Shown here piece by piece: positions 54,656 through 63,717 of a DNA stretch of 64,000 nucleotides; position 1 is the stretch's first letter, and every line of letters starts with the position of its first letter. Origin of the DNA: CBDAUN01 sp965214615 (GTDB lineage: Bacteria; Pseudomonadota; Gammaproteobacteria; Arenicellales; JAJDZL01); the NCBI GenBank assembly GCA_965214615.1, contig OZ243952.1, positions 3,038,001 to 3,102,000 of the forward strand. Reading direction: 5' to 3'. A program made the translations under genes and the position numbers. The notes beneath the pieces are model-generated. The model saw only the letters and a list, made by a program, of their open reading frames with translations, was not told the DNA's origin and made no database searches.

Positions 54656-55939
54656 GTGACACAAAAGCAACTGAGAGTATTGTTCTGCGATCATCTCAAT
54701 CTGGCCAGAGGAAAGCTGATCCCCATGCCCCAGGCAACCGGGGAATCCCGATTCTGCCAAGGCATCTACGCCCTGGCCTACGACAAGGCGCTTTTGCCGG
54801 CGCCTTGCTCATTGCTGCTCGAAGGGCTGTCTGACATGATGGTCCGCTACGACCGGAACAATTTGCGCCCCGGCTGGCTCGGGAGCGAATCCGTTGCAAT
54901 TGCCGATCAGTACGACAGCGCCGGAAACGACCTGGCGGTCAGCGGCCGCACCTTGCTGAAACGCACGGTTCAACACTGGGAGTCAGACGGATACCGCCCC
55001 AAGGTCGGTGTCGAACTTGAAGCCTACGCATTCACCCGGCATCCCGACGGCTCCTGGCATCCCTATGACACCCCGGGCGCCTTTGTCTACGGAACCGGTC
55101 CGTTTGCCGACCCCCAAGGGCTAATCGACAGCATCTACGACAGTGCAAGGCATTGCAACATCCCCTTGGAGATGATCACCTCGGAATTCGATTCGCCGCA
55201 ATTTGAATTCACGCTCAAGTACGACGATGCCGTCAAGGCCGCCGACGATGCGTTCGTTTTCAGACTGATGGCCCGGGAGATTGCCTTCAGGAACGGCATA
55301 CTGCTGACTTTCATGCCAAAGCCGATCGACGAGCTGAGCGGATCGGGGGTGCATATCAATTTCAGTCTCTGGGACGATCAGGGCCGCAATGCAATCGGCG
55401 ACGATCACGCCGCCGACAAGCTGACCGGCATTGGTCGCTCATGCGTTGCCGGACTGATGCATCACCATCAGGGTCTTGCGGGCCTGCTTGCGCCGACAGT
55501 CAATTCCTATCAGCGCCTGCAGCCGGCGAGCCTGTCGGGATACTGGTGCAACTGGGGAATAGACCATCGCGGCGTAACAACGAGGATCAGCACCGAAACC
55601 GGCGATGCGGCAAGAATCGAGCATCGGATGGCCGACGGCGCAGCCAACATCTACACCGCAATCGCCGCCGTGCTTCAGGCAGCTCGGCTGGGATGCCGCA
55701 ACGGCTACGATCTGGCGCCGGCTGAAACCGCAGACTGCCTCGAAAGCCATGACGCAGACCAAAGCGTTCCCGGGGATCTCGGCAAAGCGCTTGAGGCGCT
55801 GGAAGCGGACGCCGCTCTCGTTGATGCGGTCGGAGCCGATCTGGTAGGCAACCTGGCTGTGATCAAGCGCCATGAAATCGAAGTAACGGACCAATTGGAC
55901 AGCACAGGACTGCGCGACTACTACATTCACTATATCTGA
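54656..55939 (+). CDS. Glutamine synthetase-like gamma-glutamyl ligase
   Basis: A 427-residue GS-fold ligase starting at GTG 54656, with ribosome binding site GGAGGAG. VGVELEAYAF and MITSEFDSPQFEF carry metal-binding Glu residues; SGSGVHINFSL and LAPTVNSYQRLQP are the GS signature blocks. It departs from true GlnA in the amino-terminal domain and in length, so ligation of glutamate to an amine (PuuA, GMAS or aniline-type) is more likely than ammonia assimilation. Neighbouring P450 and ADC genes fit an amine-degradation route; this is inference. Confidence 0.82.
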   Translation: MTQKQLRVLFCDHLNLARGKLIPMPQATGESRFCQGIYALAYDKALLPAPCSLLLEGLSDMMVRYDRNNLRPGWLGSESVAIADQYDSAGNDLAVSGRTLLKRTVQHWESDGYRPKVGVELEAYAFTRHPDGSWHPYDTPGAFVYGTGPFADPQGLIDSIYDSARHCNIPLEMITSEFDSPQFEFTLKYDDAVKAADDAFVFRLMAREIAFRNGILLTFMPKPIDELSGSGVHINFSLWDDQGRNAIGDDHAADKLTGIGRSCVAGLMHHHQGLAGLLAPTVNSYQRLQPASLSGYWCNWGIDHRGVTTRISTETGDAARIEHRMADGAANIYTAIAAVLQAARLGCRNGYDLAPAETADCLESHDADQSVPGDLGKALEALEADAALVDAVGADLVGNLAVIKRHEIEVTDQLDSTGLRDYYIHYI

Positions 55940-56332
55940 TTGCCCGGCGACTGCCCCGCCGCGCAATGCATCTGCAGCACATTCGGCTACTGATATTTTC
56001 TTTTCCGATAGTGCTGCCAGGGCGTCATTGCTCAACGGCTTGCCGGCAGCTTTTTTCGCTCATTTTCTGGACCGTTCAAACGCAAGAATCCGCGCAGATC
56101 GATTTGGCTGCCGGCGGTTGAGATGAATGCCGATTCTGACGATGGGCGCACGGAGGCTCAGGCTTCCGCAGTCGCAAGAATCAAAAAGCAGGCAAAGCGC
56201 TGCGGCAATGGCGCAATTTTCCTGAGTGTCAACCGTTGCGACTGCGACACTCAACGGTCGGCATGAAAGGTTTGACGCAGTCAGACTGTGCGCCGACATG
56301 CGAACTTGCTCAAAGACACCGATGCAGGAATT
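55940..56332. other. Intergenic region
   Basis: 393 bases between the GS-like gene and the convergent AAA+ gene. No gene and no strong terminator were seen. Confidence 0.4.
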
Positions 56333-57733
56333 CTAATGCAAAGCTGTGCTCGAAACGTCCGGCGACGGTTCCGGCACCCCGCGATACGATCTGCCCGCTT
56401 CAGGCTTATCGCGTGACAAGGCAAGATTGCGCGGAGCCGGCCACGTGTTCAGTATGAATTGACGGAAACTCGGTATCGGACACTCGACCATGCCATCGTC
56501 GCGCTCCTGCAGCGCTCCGTGATGAGCCAATTCCTCGAAATAGTCATTCGCACTCATGCCAAGGGGCAAAGGAGTGCAGTTTATCTCGTCGCACAGATGT
56601 AGCTGGTGCTGGTGCTTGATGATGGCAATGACTTCGCGCCTGGTTCGACGCCCGGACATATGCCGCATCACATCTTGAAGCAACAGATCGGTATTTCTCA
56701 TCGCAGTACTCATGCGGTAGGCGTAGTACTGATTCCGTTCGGCCATGCTGATCCGTTCGACCTCGGCGAAATCGACCCGGGAAATGTCGCAGTCGCACTC
56801 CAGAAACACCTGGCAAAAGGCATGCAGACCATTGGTCAGGTGCGCCGGCCACCCGTCGCAGGCTGCGAGCATCGCATCAAACTCAGCCTCGCGCGGTATG
56901 ATGTCCAATCCGAAACGGGCGCAGAACCCGAATTTCAGTTCTGCAACCTCTTCGGCTTCGAACCGGTCCAGCGAATGCACGCAGCCCTTCGAAAGACGCG
57001 TCAAACCAAGCTCGCCGGCCCGCTTTATCGAATCGGACAGACCGCCCAGCACCAGGGTAATCGGCGCATCGTACTGATTGGCGTGCAATTCCTGGAACAG
57101 CTTGCCTGCAAAGCAGTCGCGTGTTTGCGCAAGATTCTGCGTCTCGTCAACCGCGATCACCAAAGGACGGCTCCACTGCTTAGGCGGTACCGCCTCCAGT
57201 ACTGTTGCAAGCGCGGCAGCCGGAGTCGGCGAGTGCGTCGTCGTCTCGGTTTCGCCCTTCGCCTCTGCAATGACGATTTTCATACTTCCACCCACCCGTG
57301 CGGTGCTGCTGAAAGTGTCAAACACGGTGTCGCCGACACCCGGCGAAAGCACGTTTGCCAATTCCTTGCAAAACCTCTTCGGATCATCCAGAGGGGAGCG
57401 GGCTTCCAGCAGATACACCACGGGTACAGGCTGAGGACGTACGGCTCCGTTTTCATCCGGCGTGGCATACGATTCGGATTCGCCCTTCCAGCAGTCTCTG
57501 AGATAGTTCAGCGTCGAGGTCTTGCCGGCGCCGGGGGCGCCGTAGATCACCCGGGTCGCCGCCTTGCGCTGGCGTCCTTTGGCGGTGTGCCGTTCCCAGC
57601 TTTGCGCGCACGCATCCTCGATATCCGACAGCACCTTTTTTCGACCTGCGAAATACGGCGGACTATTCTTGTCCTTATCGCCAATAAAGCGCTTGAGACG
57701 GCGGACAAGTTCGGGCTTGCTGAGTTTTTCCAT
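56333..57733 (-). CDS. Orphan AAA+/ORC-like ATPase, second paralog
   Basis: A 466-residue P-loop ATPase. PPYFAGRKKVLSDIEDA is the amino-terminal box; Walker A is GAPGAGKT (65-72); Walker B LVIAVDETQN; GLTRLSKGCVHSLDRFEAEE is the sensor-like segment; GWPAHLTNGLHAFCQ lies in the lid; and VECPIPSFRQFIL ends the domain. These correspond one to one with the plus-strand protein at 15798..17081, so they are distant paralogs. This copy has a longer middle region (about 110-160) and a variable C-tail. It has no obvious partner; the flanking intergenic regions are long. Role unknown. Confidence 0.75.
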   Translation of the reverse strand: MEKLSKPELVRRLKRFIGDKDKNSPPYFAGRKKVLSDIEDACAQSWERHTAKGRQRKAATRVIYGAPGAGKTSTLNYLRDCWKGESESYATPDENGAVRPQPVPVVYLLEARSPLDDPKRFCKELANVLSPGVGDTVFDTFSSTARVGGSMKIVIAEAKGETETTTHSPTPAAALATVLEAVPPKQWSRPLVIAVDETQNLAQTRDCFAGKLFQELHANQYDAPITLVLGGLSDSIKRAGELGLTRLSKGCVHSLDRFEAEEVAELKFGFCARFGLDIIPREAEFDAMLAACDGWPAHLTNGLHAFCQVFLECDCDISRVDFAEVERISMAERNQYYAYRMSTAMRNTDLLLQDVMRHMSGRRTRREVIAIIKHQHQLHLCDEINCTPLPLGMSANDYFEELAHHGALQERDDGMVECPIPSFRQFILNTWPAPRNLALSRDKPEAGRSYRGVPEPSPDVSSTALH

Positions 57734-58370
57734 CGGGCATGTCCTCTATTTGTTCAATTCCAAAGCCGTTAAGCATGATAGAAGTATAGCATGTTGCGAT
57801 ATAGCGTCAAACCGTTTTCGCAATCTCTCATCACAAGCCGATTCATGACCCTTCGTTCGAGGGATTCAAACGTCGTACAGCGAGTTGAACCGTACGACTT
57901 TGCCATGACGCTTTCTCAAATCTCCATCAATCAGATTTGCAAAATCGCCTCTTCATGCGGCATTGGCAACTCGACAGCCGTAACGTGCTTCCCGGCATGA
58001 TTGACGGCCTGCATCGGCTCGCGCATTCGCAATGAAACCTGGCAGTGCGCAATGGCGCAGCGGCGCTGACACCCGTGGCTTCGCCGCCGCTGTCATGGTT
58101 TCTGCAATCTCGCCCACAAGGAACATGACTGCGAACCATTGATATTGCTTGGCACGACCATCTATTGTCAATGCGTGGCTCTGCCGTGATATCCATGATA
58201 TTTGAGTGATGGCATTACTCGCTATCGGCGGGCTGCGGGGACTTTTTCAATGCATGGAATAATAGCAAGCACCTGGAAATCCGAATTGCCGATGCATCTG
58301 CCGACCCGACCACGGGTCATCGCTTCAGCCGACCCGCATTCGGCGACAGCAGCCTTGCGGGCGCGCCCGC
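57734..58370. other. Long intergenic region between AAA+ gene and sulfatase
   Basis: 637 bases without a convincing gene. An 8-bp stem CAGCGGCG/CGCCGCTG spans 58058-58092 with a 19-base loop. The perfect 14-base palindrome GCGGGCGCGCCCGC at 58357-58370 abuts the sulfatase stop and may act as its terminator hairpin without T-run. Confidence 0.45.
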
Positions 58371-59966
58371 CTAGCGGCGGCCGATGACAATGCCGAATTC
58401 CTCATCGCGCTCGGGACCCTGGCCCAGCGCTTCGCTATAGCCGATCCCGACCCGCCGCTTAAGCGAGTAGTGCCACTCGACCAAAGCATCCTTCATCCGC
58501 CTCGCAACCGGCTGCGCAGGCTCACCGCGGCCGAGATCATTCAGCTCATCAGGGTCGTTCTCCAAGTCAAACAACTGATATCCGAACCCATGGTAGTGGA
58601 TATATTTCCAGCGCCGGTCCCTCACCATGGTCGCACGGCAGTCATACGGACCAAGATTCAGCAGGTATCGCGCACCGCGATCGCAATAGTCGATCTCGCT
58701 GACGACGCACTCGCGCCAGTTGCCGACGCTTTCGGGTGATCGCAAAAGCGGCGCAAGCGAGCGACCTTCGATGCGTTCGCGACAGATTTCGCCGCCTGCA
58801 AGTTCCACAAATGTAGGAACAATGTCTACCGCTTCAACCAGCTCGGCGCATGCCGAACCGCCTGCGACCTGCCCGCGGACCGAAGGGTCGACAACGATCA
58901 AGGGAATCTTGACCGACGGTTCGTGAAACAGATCCTTCTCGCCGAGCCAATGGTCTCCCAGATAGTCGCCGTGATCAGACGTAAGCACGATCACCGTGGT
59001 GTCAAGCAGCTTGCGCTCCTTTAGGAATGCAAGCAGCCGCCCGATGTGATCGTCAACCTGCTTGACCAGCCCCATATAGGCTGGCACCGCGATATCGCGC
59101 ACCGCGTCATCGGCATAGCTGCGGCTGTACTCGGCGCGCATAAATGCGTCGACAACGGGATGGGGATTTTCGCGCTCGCAATCGCTTCGAACCGGCTTTT
59201 GGATATCCGATTTGCGGTAGCGGCTGTGATACGGCGAAGGCGCAATAAGCGGCCAGTGCGGCTTGATGTAGCTCAGATGCAGGCACCACGGCCGGGCGCC
59301 GGCGCTGCGGATGAAATCCATCGCACGGAGAGTCGTAAAGGCGGTTTCGGAATGCTCTTCGCAAACCGCAGCCGGATAGGCAGCGCTTCGAAGAGACCAG
59401 CCCGAATGCATATTGCCCCTGCCATCTATTGAGCTGTTTGCCCGCGTTTGCCACGGATTGCGGTCCGCATATCCGAGCGACTTCAGATAGGTGTTGTAGC
59501 CAAGATCCGCAGGAACGATCGGGTCCGGATACAGGCCCTCATGATGCTCGTAGGGCTCGAACCCTCCGCTCGCCGCGGTCCTGGCAAGGTGCGAGCAGGG
59601 GTCGATTGCGCATCGCTCGATGTCCGCCTGGCTCTTATAGCTATGGGTCTTGCCGACCACCGCGGTGCGGTATCCGAGCGGACGAAGGTAGTCGCCGAGC
59701 ATGTACTCGCCCACGCGCGTGGCGTCATCGTTGCTGCACACGCCATGCGACGACTGGTAGCGGCCGGTGTAAAAACTCGCCCGAGACGGCGCACACAGCG
59801 GAGCCTGGCAAAACGCATTGTCAAATCGTACACCGGCGCCGGCGAGCCGGTCGATATGGGGAGTTTCCAAGGTCTCGTGCCCGTAGCACGACAGATAGTC
59901 CTGCCTGAGCTGATCGCACATGACGAACAGGAAATTCGGCCGAGCCCTGTTTTCCGGTTCTGCCAT
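58371..59966 (-). CDS. Sulfatase / phosphonate monoester hydrolase family
   Basis: A 531-residue alkaline-phosphatase-fold hydrolase. FVMCDQLRQDYLSCYGH holds the first metal ligand (Asp18); CAPSR (58-62) is the formylglycine motif of Cys-type sulfatases; and VLTSDHGDYLGDHWLGEKDLFHEPS gives the Asp-His metal ligands. The last part and WKYIHYHGFGYQLFDLENDPDELNDL are family-typical. It has no signal peptide, so it acts in the cytoplasm, as in phosphonate/phosphate diester hydrolases. Substrate unknown; conversion of Cys58 to formylglycine is needed. Confidence 0.88.
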   Translation of the reverse strand: MAEPENRARPNFLFVMCDQLRQDYLSCYGHETLETPHIDRLAGAGVRFDNAFCQAPLCAPSRASFYTGRYQSSHGVCSNDDATRVGEYMLGDYLRPLGYRTAVVGKTHSYKSQADIERCAIDPCSHLARTAASGGFEPYEHHEGLYPDPIVPADLGYNTYLKSLGYADRNPWQTRANSSIDGRGNMHSGWSLRSAAYPAAVCEEHSETAFTTLRAMDFIRSAGARPWCLHLSYIKPHWPLIAPSPYHSRYRKSDIQKPVRSDCERENPHPVVDAFMRAEYSRSYADDAVRDIAVPAYMGLVKQVDDHIGRLLAFLKERKLLDTTVIVLTSDHGDYLGDHWLGEKDLFHEPSVKIPLIVVDPSVRGQVAGGSACAELVEAVDIVPTFVELAGGEICRERIEGRSLAPLLRSPESVGNWRECVVSEIDYCDRGARYLLNLGPYDCRATMVRDRRWKYIHYHGFGYQLFDLENDPDELNDLGRGEPAQPVARRMKDALVEWHYSLKRRVGIGYSEALGQGPERDEEFGIVIGRR

Positions 59967-60040
59967 TTCGCCTATGCGCGCTGCGCGTCGGGCCGCGAAT
60001 TCGGATTCTCGCGCATCATGACCCGCGCCCTAGACCGATG

Positions 60041-61510
60041 CTAGCGGACCGATCCTTCCAGGATCTGCAGCACTTTCAGATCGCTGTGAAAATCGATCGC
60101 ATAGTCGCCGCCCTCGCGTCCGATGCCGCTGATCCCGAATCCGCCGAACGGCGCGGTCAGATCCCGTACTAAAAATGAGTTCACCCACACGGTGCCGGCC
60201 CTGACGGCGCGCCCGACACGCTTGGCCCGCGCGGCATCCGATGTGTAGACAATTCCGGACAGGCCGTACGCCGTGCCGTTTGCGAGCGAAACCGCCTGGT
60301 CCTCGGCGTCAAATGTCTGCAGCGTAAGCACGGGTCCGAAAACCTCGTTCTGCACAATTTCAGAATCATTCGACGCAGGCTCGATCAGTGTTGGCCGGTA
60401 CCACAGCTTTCCCTCCTCGAACCGTTCTGCACCAAACACGACTTTATCGCCGGACTTTCGTGCGCGCTCGACAAAGCCCTCGACTTTTTCAAGATGATCG
60501 GGATGAATGGCCGCGCTGAGCGTGGTCTCAGGGTTACGGCTGTCGCCGTAGACGTGCTGGTCGGTGTAATGGACAAAACGTTCCATGAACTCGGATTTGA
60601 CCTTGCTCTCAATCAAAAGCCGTGTTCCCGCAAGACACACCTGGCCCGAATCCTCAAACTGCGCAGCAGCCTTTTTTGCTGCCGCATCAATGTCCGCATC
60701 GGCAAATACGATCAACGCGCCCTTGCCGCCGAGCTCGGCTGTGAACGGTACCAGATTCCTGGCTGCGCTAACGCCGATCACGCGTCCGGTCTGCGGCGAT
60801 CCGGTAAACGAGATCCGGCGCACTCTCGGGTCGGCAACCAAAGCCGCGCCGACTTCGGCGCCCAGTCCTTGAACCACGTTGAATGCACCTTGCGGAAATC
60901 CTGCCTCGTGGATAAAGTCCGCAAGCAGGCTTGCCGACAGCGGCGCCCATTCGGCAGGCTTTAGAATCACCGAATTTCCGGCGGCGAGCGCAGGTGCCAC
61001 TTTCCAGGTCGAAAGCATGAACGGCGCATTCCACGGCGTGATCACAACAGCAGGCCCGGCCGAGTGGCGAATGACGCGGTTGGCCGTGCCCTTCGAACTC
61101 CATGCCCGTTCCTCGTACGCAACTGCCATTTCGGCGTAGTGGCGAAAATTCAAGGCGCCCCGAGGGATAAGCCTGAGCTTCAGGCTTTCCAGCAGCATCG
61201 CCATGTCAAGGCACTCGACCGCAGCAATATCCTGCGCATTGGCGTCGATCAGGTCGGCAAGACTGAACAGGATTTTCTTTCTCTCGCAATGCTCAAGCTG
61301 CGACCATTCGTCGTAGCCGCGTACAGCGGCAGCAACAGCAAGGTCGGCAGTAATTTCGTCGCCGCGCGAGACTTCGGCCAGCTTCATCTTCCAGTCAAGC
61401 GGGGAACGTACCTGAAATCGGCGATGCGATGCGACTCGCCGCCCGTCGATAAAATGGTGCGACGAGACTGATACTCCGCCCACATTGATTCGTTCGTCTG
61501 CTGCGTTCAT
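60041..61510 (-). CDS. Aldehyde dehydrogenase, HpaE/BetB-like
   Basis: A 489-residue NAD(P)-dependent aldehyde dehydrogenase from the ATG at 61510. Asn161 (TPWNAPF), Glu259 (ELGGKG) and the nucleophile Cys292 (GQVCLAGTR) form the active site. Place beside the extradiol dioxygenase suggests 5-carboxymethyl-2-hydroxymuconate semialdehyde as substrate (HpaE), but betaine-aldehyde-type enzymes are close in sequence. A longer in-frame extension starts at 61591 and is less likely. It is divergent from the dioxygenase gene. Confidence 0.87.
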   Translation of the reverse strand: MNAADERINVGGVSVSSHHFIDGRRVASHRRFQVRSPLDWKMKLAEVSRGDEITADLAVAAAVRGYDEWSQLEHCERKKILFSLADLIDANAQDIAAVECLDMAMLLESLKLRLIPRGALNFRHYAEMAVAYEERAWSSKGTANRVIRHSAGPAVVITPWNAPFMLSTWKVAPALAAGNSVILKPAEWAPLSASLLADFIHEAGFPQGAFNVVQGLGAEVGAALVADPRVRRISFTGSPQTGRVIGVSAARNLVPFTAELGGKGALIVFADADIDAAAKKAAAQFEDSGQVCLAGTRLLIESKVKSEFMERFVHYTDQHVYGDSRNPETTLSAAIHPDHLEKVEGFVERARKSGDKVVFGAERFEEGKLWYRPTLIEPASNDSEIVQNEVFGPVLTLQTFDAEDQAVSLANGTAYGLSGIVYTSDAARAKRVGRAVRAGTVWVNSFLVRDLTAPFGGFGISGIGREGGDYAIDFHSDLKVLQILEGSVR

Positions 61511-61776
61511 CCGGGGCCTCTGATTGGCGCTGTTGAGAAATTCAAGTTTCGCATCGCTAAGGCGCTTGCGCAACCTCAATGATGGGATCAATCATATGAA
61601 TCTGCAATTTTAGGACAGGTTGTCTCCGGACGGGCAAGTTAATGCCTCGTGCAGACACGATATACACGCCCGCACGTTTTGTCGGCTCCAAAAACACACA
61701 GATTGAGCACCTGATTTCTGCGATAATGCAATTTTCGGTTCGAATCAAATAGACAAGTCATCAAGGGAAGTTTGCA

Positions 61777-62649
61777 ATGGGAGAAGTTGTCGGAGCCGGC
61801 CTGGTGTCGCACGCCCCAACCATCATGTTCTCGAAACAGCTTCGCTACGAGATCAACGCCGGACGCGAAATCAGCTTGGTGCCCGGCCTTCGACGATTGC
61901 GCAGCGAGGTGCTTGACGCGCTCAAGCCCGATGCAATTGTTGTTTTTGACACGCATTGGTTTACCACGGTCGAATTCGTCGTCAGCGCCCACCGCAAGCG
62001 AAGCGGCATCTATACTTCTGAAGAATTGCCGCGCGGCATGGCACGCATACCGTACGCACTCAAGGGCGACGCCGAACTTGCAAAGCTGATCTGCGACAGC
62101 ACTATCGCCGCAGGCGTTCCCTGCCATGCCAGCGAAGACGAGGCGCTTCCGATTCACTATCCGACCATCAATGTCGCCCACTATCTGAATGCTGGGGAAG
62201 CCTGGATATCCATGAGCGTCTGTCAGACAGCCCAGGACCATAATTTTCTTGCCGTGGGTCGCGGAGTCGCATCAGCGGTAGCCAAGTCCGGCCATCGCGT
62301 CGTTCTGCTTGCGAGCGGAGGAATGAGCCATCGGTTCTGGCCTCTCGATGAACTGGAAAATCATGAAACCTCCGATCCGGAAAACATCATCACAAAGCAA
62401 GCCCGGATCGCAGATGAGCAACGACTGCACTGGTGGAAGCAAGGCGATCACAAGTCCGTGATCAACGCAATGGACGAATACCGAAGGCATGCGCCGGAAG
62501 GACGGTTCGGACATTATCTGATGATGGCCGGAGCACTCGGCGGCGAAGACTGCCGCGCCGCAGGGCGGATGTTCAGCGACTATGAAAACGCGACCGGAAC
62601 CGGTCAGGTGCATGTGTGGTTCGACCGACCCGAATCCGGGTGGCATTGA
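61777..62649 (+). CDS. hpaD: Extradiol ring-cleavage dioxygenase, homoprotocatechuate type
   Basis: A 290-residue class III (LigB-type) dioxygenase. His12 (SHAPTIMFS) and His60 (IVVFDTHWF) are predicted Fe ligands; GIYTSEELP, VLLASGGMSHRF and GTGQVHVWF match E. coli HpaD, which opens the ring of 3,4-dihydroxyphenylacetate. The adjacent ALDH and the FAH-family gene would supply the next steps, but the hydratase and aldolase (HpaH, HpaI) are not visible. Start is supported by AAGGGAAG upstream. Confidence 0.85.
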   Translation: MGEVVGAGLVSHAPTIMFSKQLRYEINAGREISLVPGLRRLRSEVLDALKPDAIVVFDTHWFTTVEFVVSAHRKRSGIYTSEELPRGMARIPYALKGDAELAKLICDSTIAAGVPCHASEDEALPIHYPTINVAHYLNAGEAWISMSVCQTAQDHNFLAVGRGVASAVAKSGHRVVLLASGGMSHRFWPLDELENHETSDPENIITKQARIADEQRLHWWKQGDHKSVINAMDEYRRHAPEGRFGHYLMMAGALGGEDCRAAGRMFSDYENATGTGQVHVWFDRPESGWH

Positions 62650-62712
62650 AACCGTCCCTTTATCAATGTATAAGGAATTTTTGTAATTCAATCTGTAGGA
62701 GATAGAGAAGGA

Positions 62713-63633
62713 ATGAAGAAATATTTATTGATCCTGATTTGCAGCCTGTTTCTGGCTGCGCCTTTCGCACAGGCCGAATATCCGGAACGGCCGGTTACAT
62801 TTGTCGTGCCCTGGCCTCCGGGCGATCTTGAAGATGTTCTGACGCGCATGATCGCCGACGAGTTTCAAAGCGCCTACGGCGTCGCAGCCGCAGTCGTCAA
62901 CAAGCCTGGCGGCGGCGGCGGTCCGTTTCCTGGCGCAGTCGAAGTTGCCGTCGCACCAGCCGACGGATATACGGTCGGCTCATTCATCATCGCGGTTCCG
63001 ACGATCGGGCCCGAAATCGGCATCGCAGAGCTGTCGCCCAATCCGTTCGATCCGCTCGGCATCTTTCTGACCTATCCCTTTGTCATTGTTGCCGCTGACA
63101 GCGCGCCGTATGACGATATGCACGGACTTGCAGAGCATGCCAAGAGCAATGACGTCGCACTGGGACATTTCGGTGCGCCGCTGATCCCGACCCAGGTGAC
63201 TTTCGCGCTCGCAAGAGAATTGGGATTCAGCTACAGCTCCGACGCCGCGTTCGATGCGCTCGACTGCAATACGCTCGCCTCAGGCGATGTCGACATCATG
63301 AATACCACGCTGCAACTCGTGCTTCCGTGCATGGACAAGATCAAGGTTCTGGCATCCATCGGAAACGAGAGAATCGGCCTGACTCCCGATGTTCCGACTG
63401 TCGCGGAAATCGCTCCGAATCTGAACATCGCCCTGTGGAACGGGCTGTTCGTGCATAAGGACACGCCCCAGGACGCCCGGGACAAGATCATTGCGGTGGC
63501 CGAAAAGGTCGCCCTGTCTGATGCCGCCAAGAAATTGGCCGGCGAGACCGGTGCGCTGATCTACTGGCAGGATGCCGATGCTGCGAACGATCAAATCGCC
63601 AAGGATATCGAGACCCTGCAGGCACTCAACTAG
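62713..63633 (+). CDS. Tripartite tricarboxylate transporter substrate-binding protein (TctC-type)
   Basis: A 306-residue periplasmic binding protein with a signal peptide (MKKYLLILICSLFLAAPFAQA). YPERPVTFVVPWPPG begins the mature protein as in Bug/TctC proteins, followed by AAVVNKPGGGGGPFPGA (ligand-binding loops) and LTPDVPTVAEI. It follows the dioxygenase by 63 bases, has a good ribosome binding site, and precedes the TctB-like gene. Probably imports an aromatic or carboxylic acid. Confidence 0.9.
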   Translation: MKKYLLILICSLFLAAPFAQAEYPERPVTFVVPWPPGDLEDVLTRMIADEFQSAYGVAAAVVNKPGGGGGPFPGAVEVAVAPADGYTVGSFIIAVPTIGPEIGIAELSPNPFDPLGIFLTYPFVIVAADSAPYDDMHGLAEHAKSNDVALGHFGAPLIPTQVTFALARELGFSYSSDAAFDALDCNTLASGDVDIMNTTLQLVLPCMDKIKVLASIGNERIGLTPDVPTVAEIAPNLNIALWNGLFVHKDTPQDARDKIIAVAEKVALSDAAKKLAGETGALIYWQDADAANDQIAKDIETLQALN

Positions 63634-63645
63634 ATTGCAGCGTCC

Positions 63646-63680
63646 GGCAGCAGGCGGCCGCCCATCGGTTGCCTGCTGCC
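63646..63680 (+). terminator. Stem-loop after the TctC-type gene
   Basis: GGCAGCAGGC (63646-63655) pairs perfectly with GCCTGCTGCC (63671-63680), loop 15 bases, no T-run. It lies between the binding protein and TctB genes, a position parallel to that of the hairpin at 34517-34555. Confidence 0.6.
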
Positions 63681-63717
63681 GACGTCATTGCTTTGCCTGG
63701 CTAGGCACACGTCGCGT

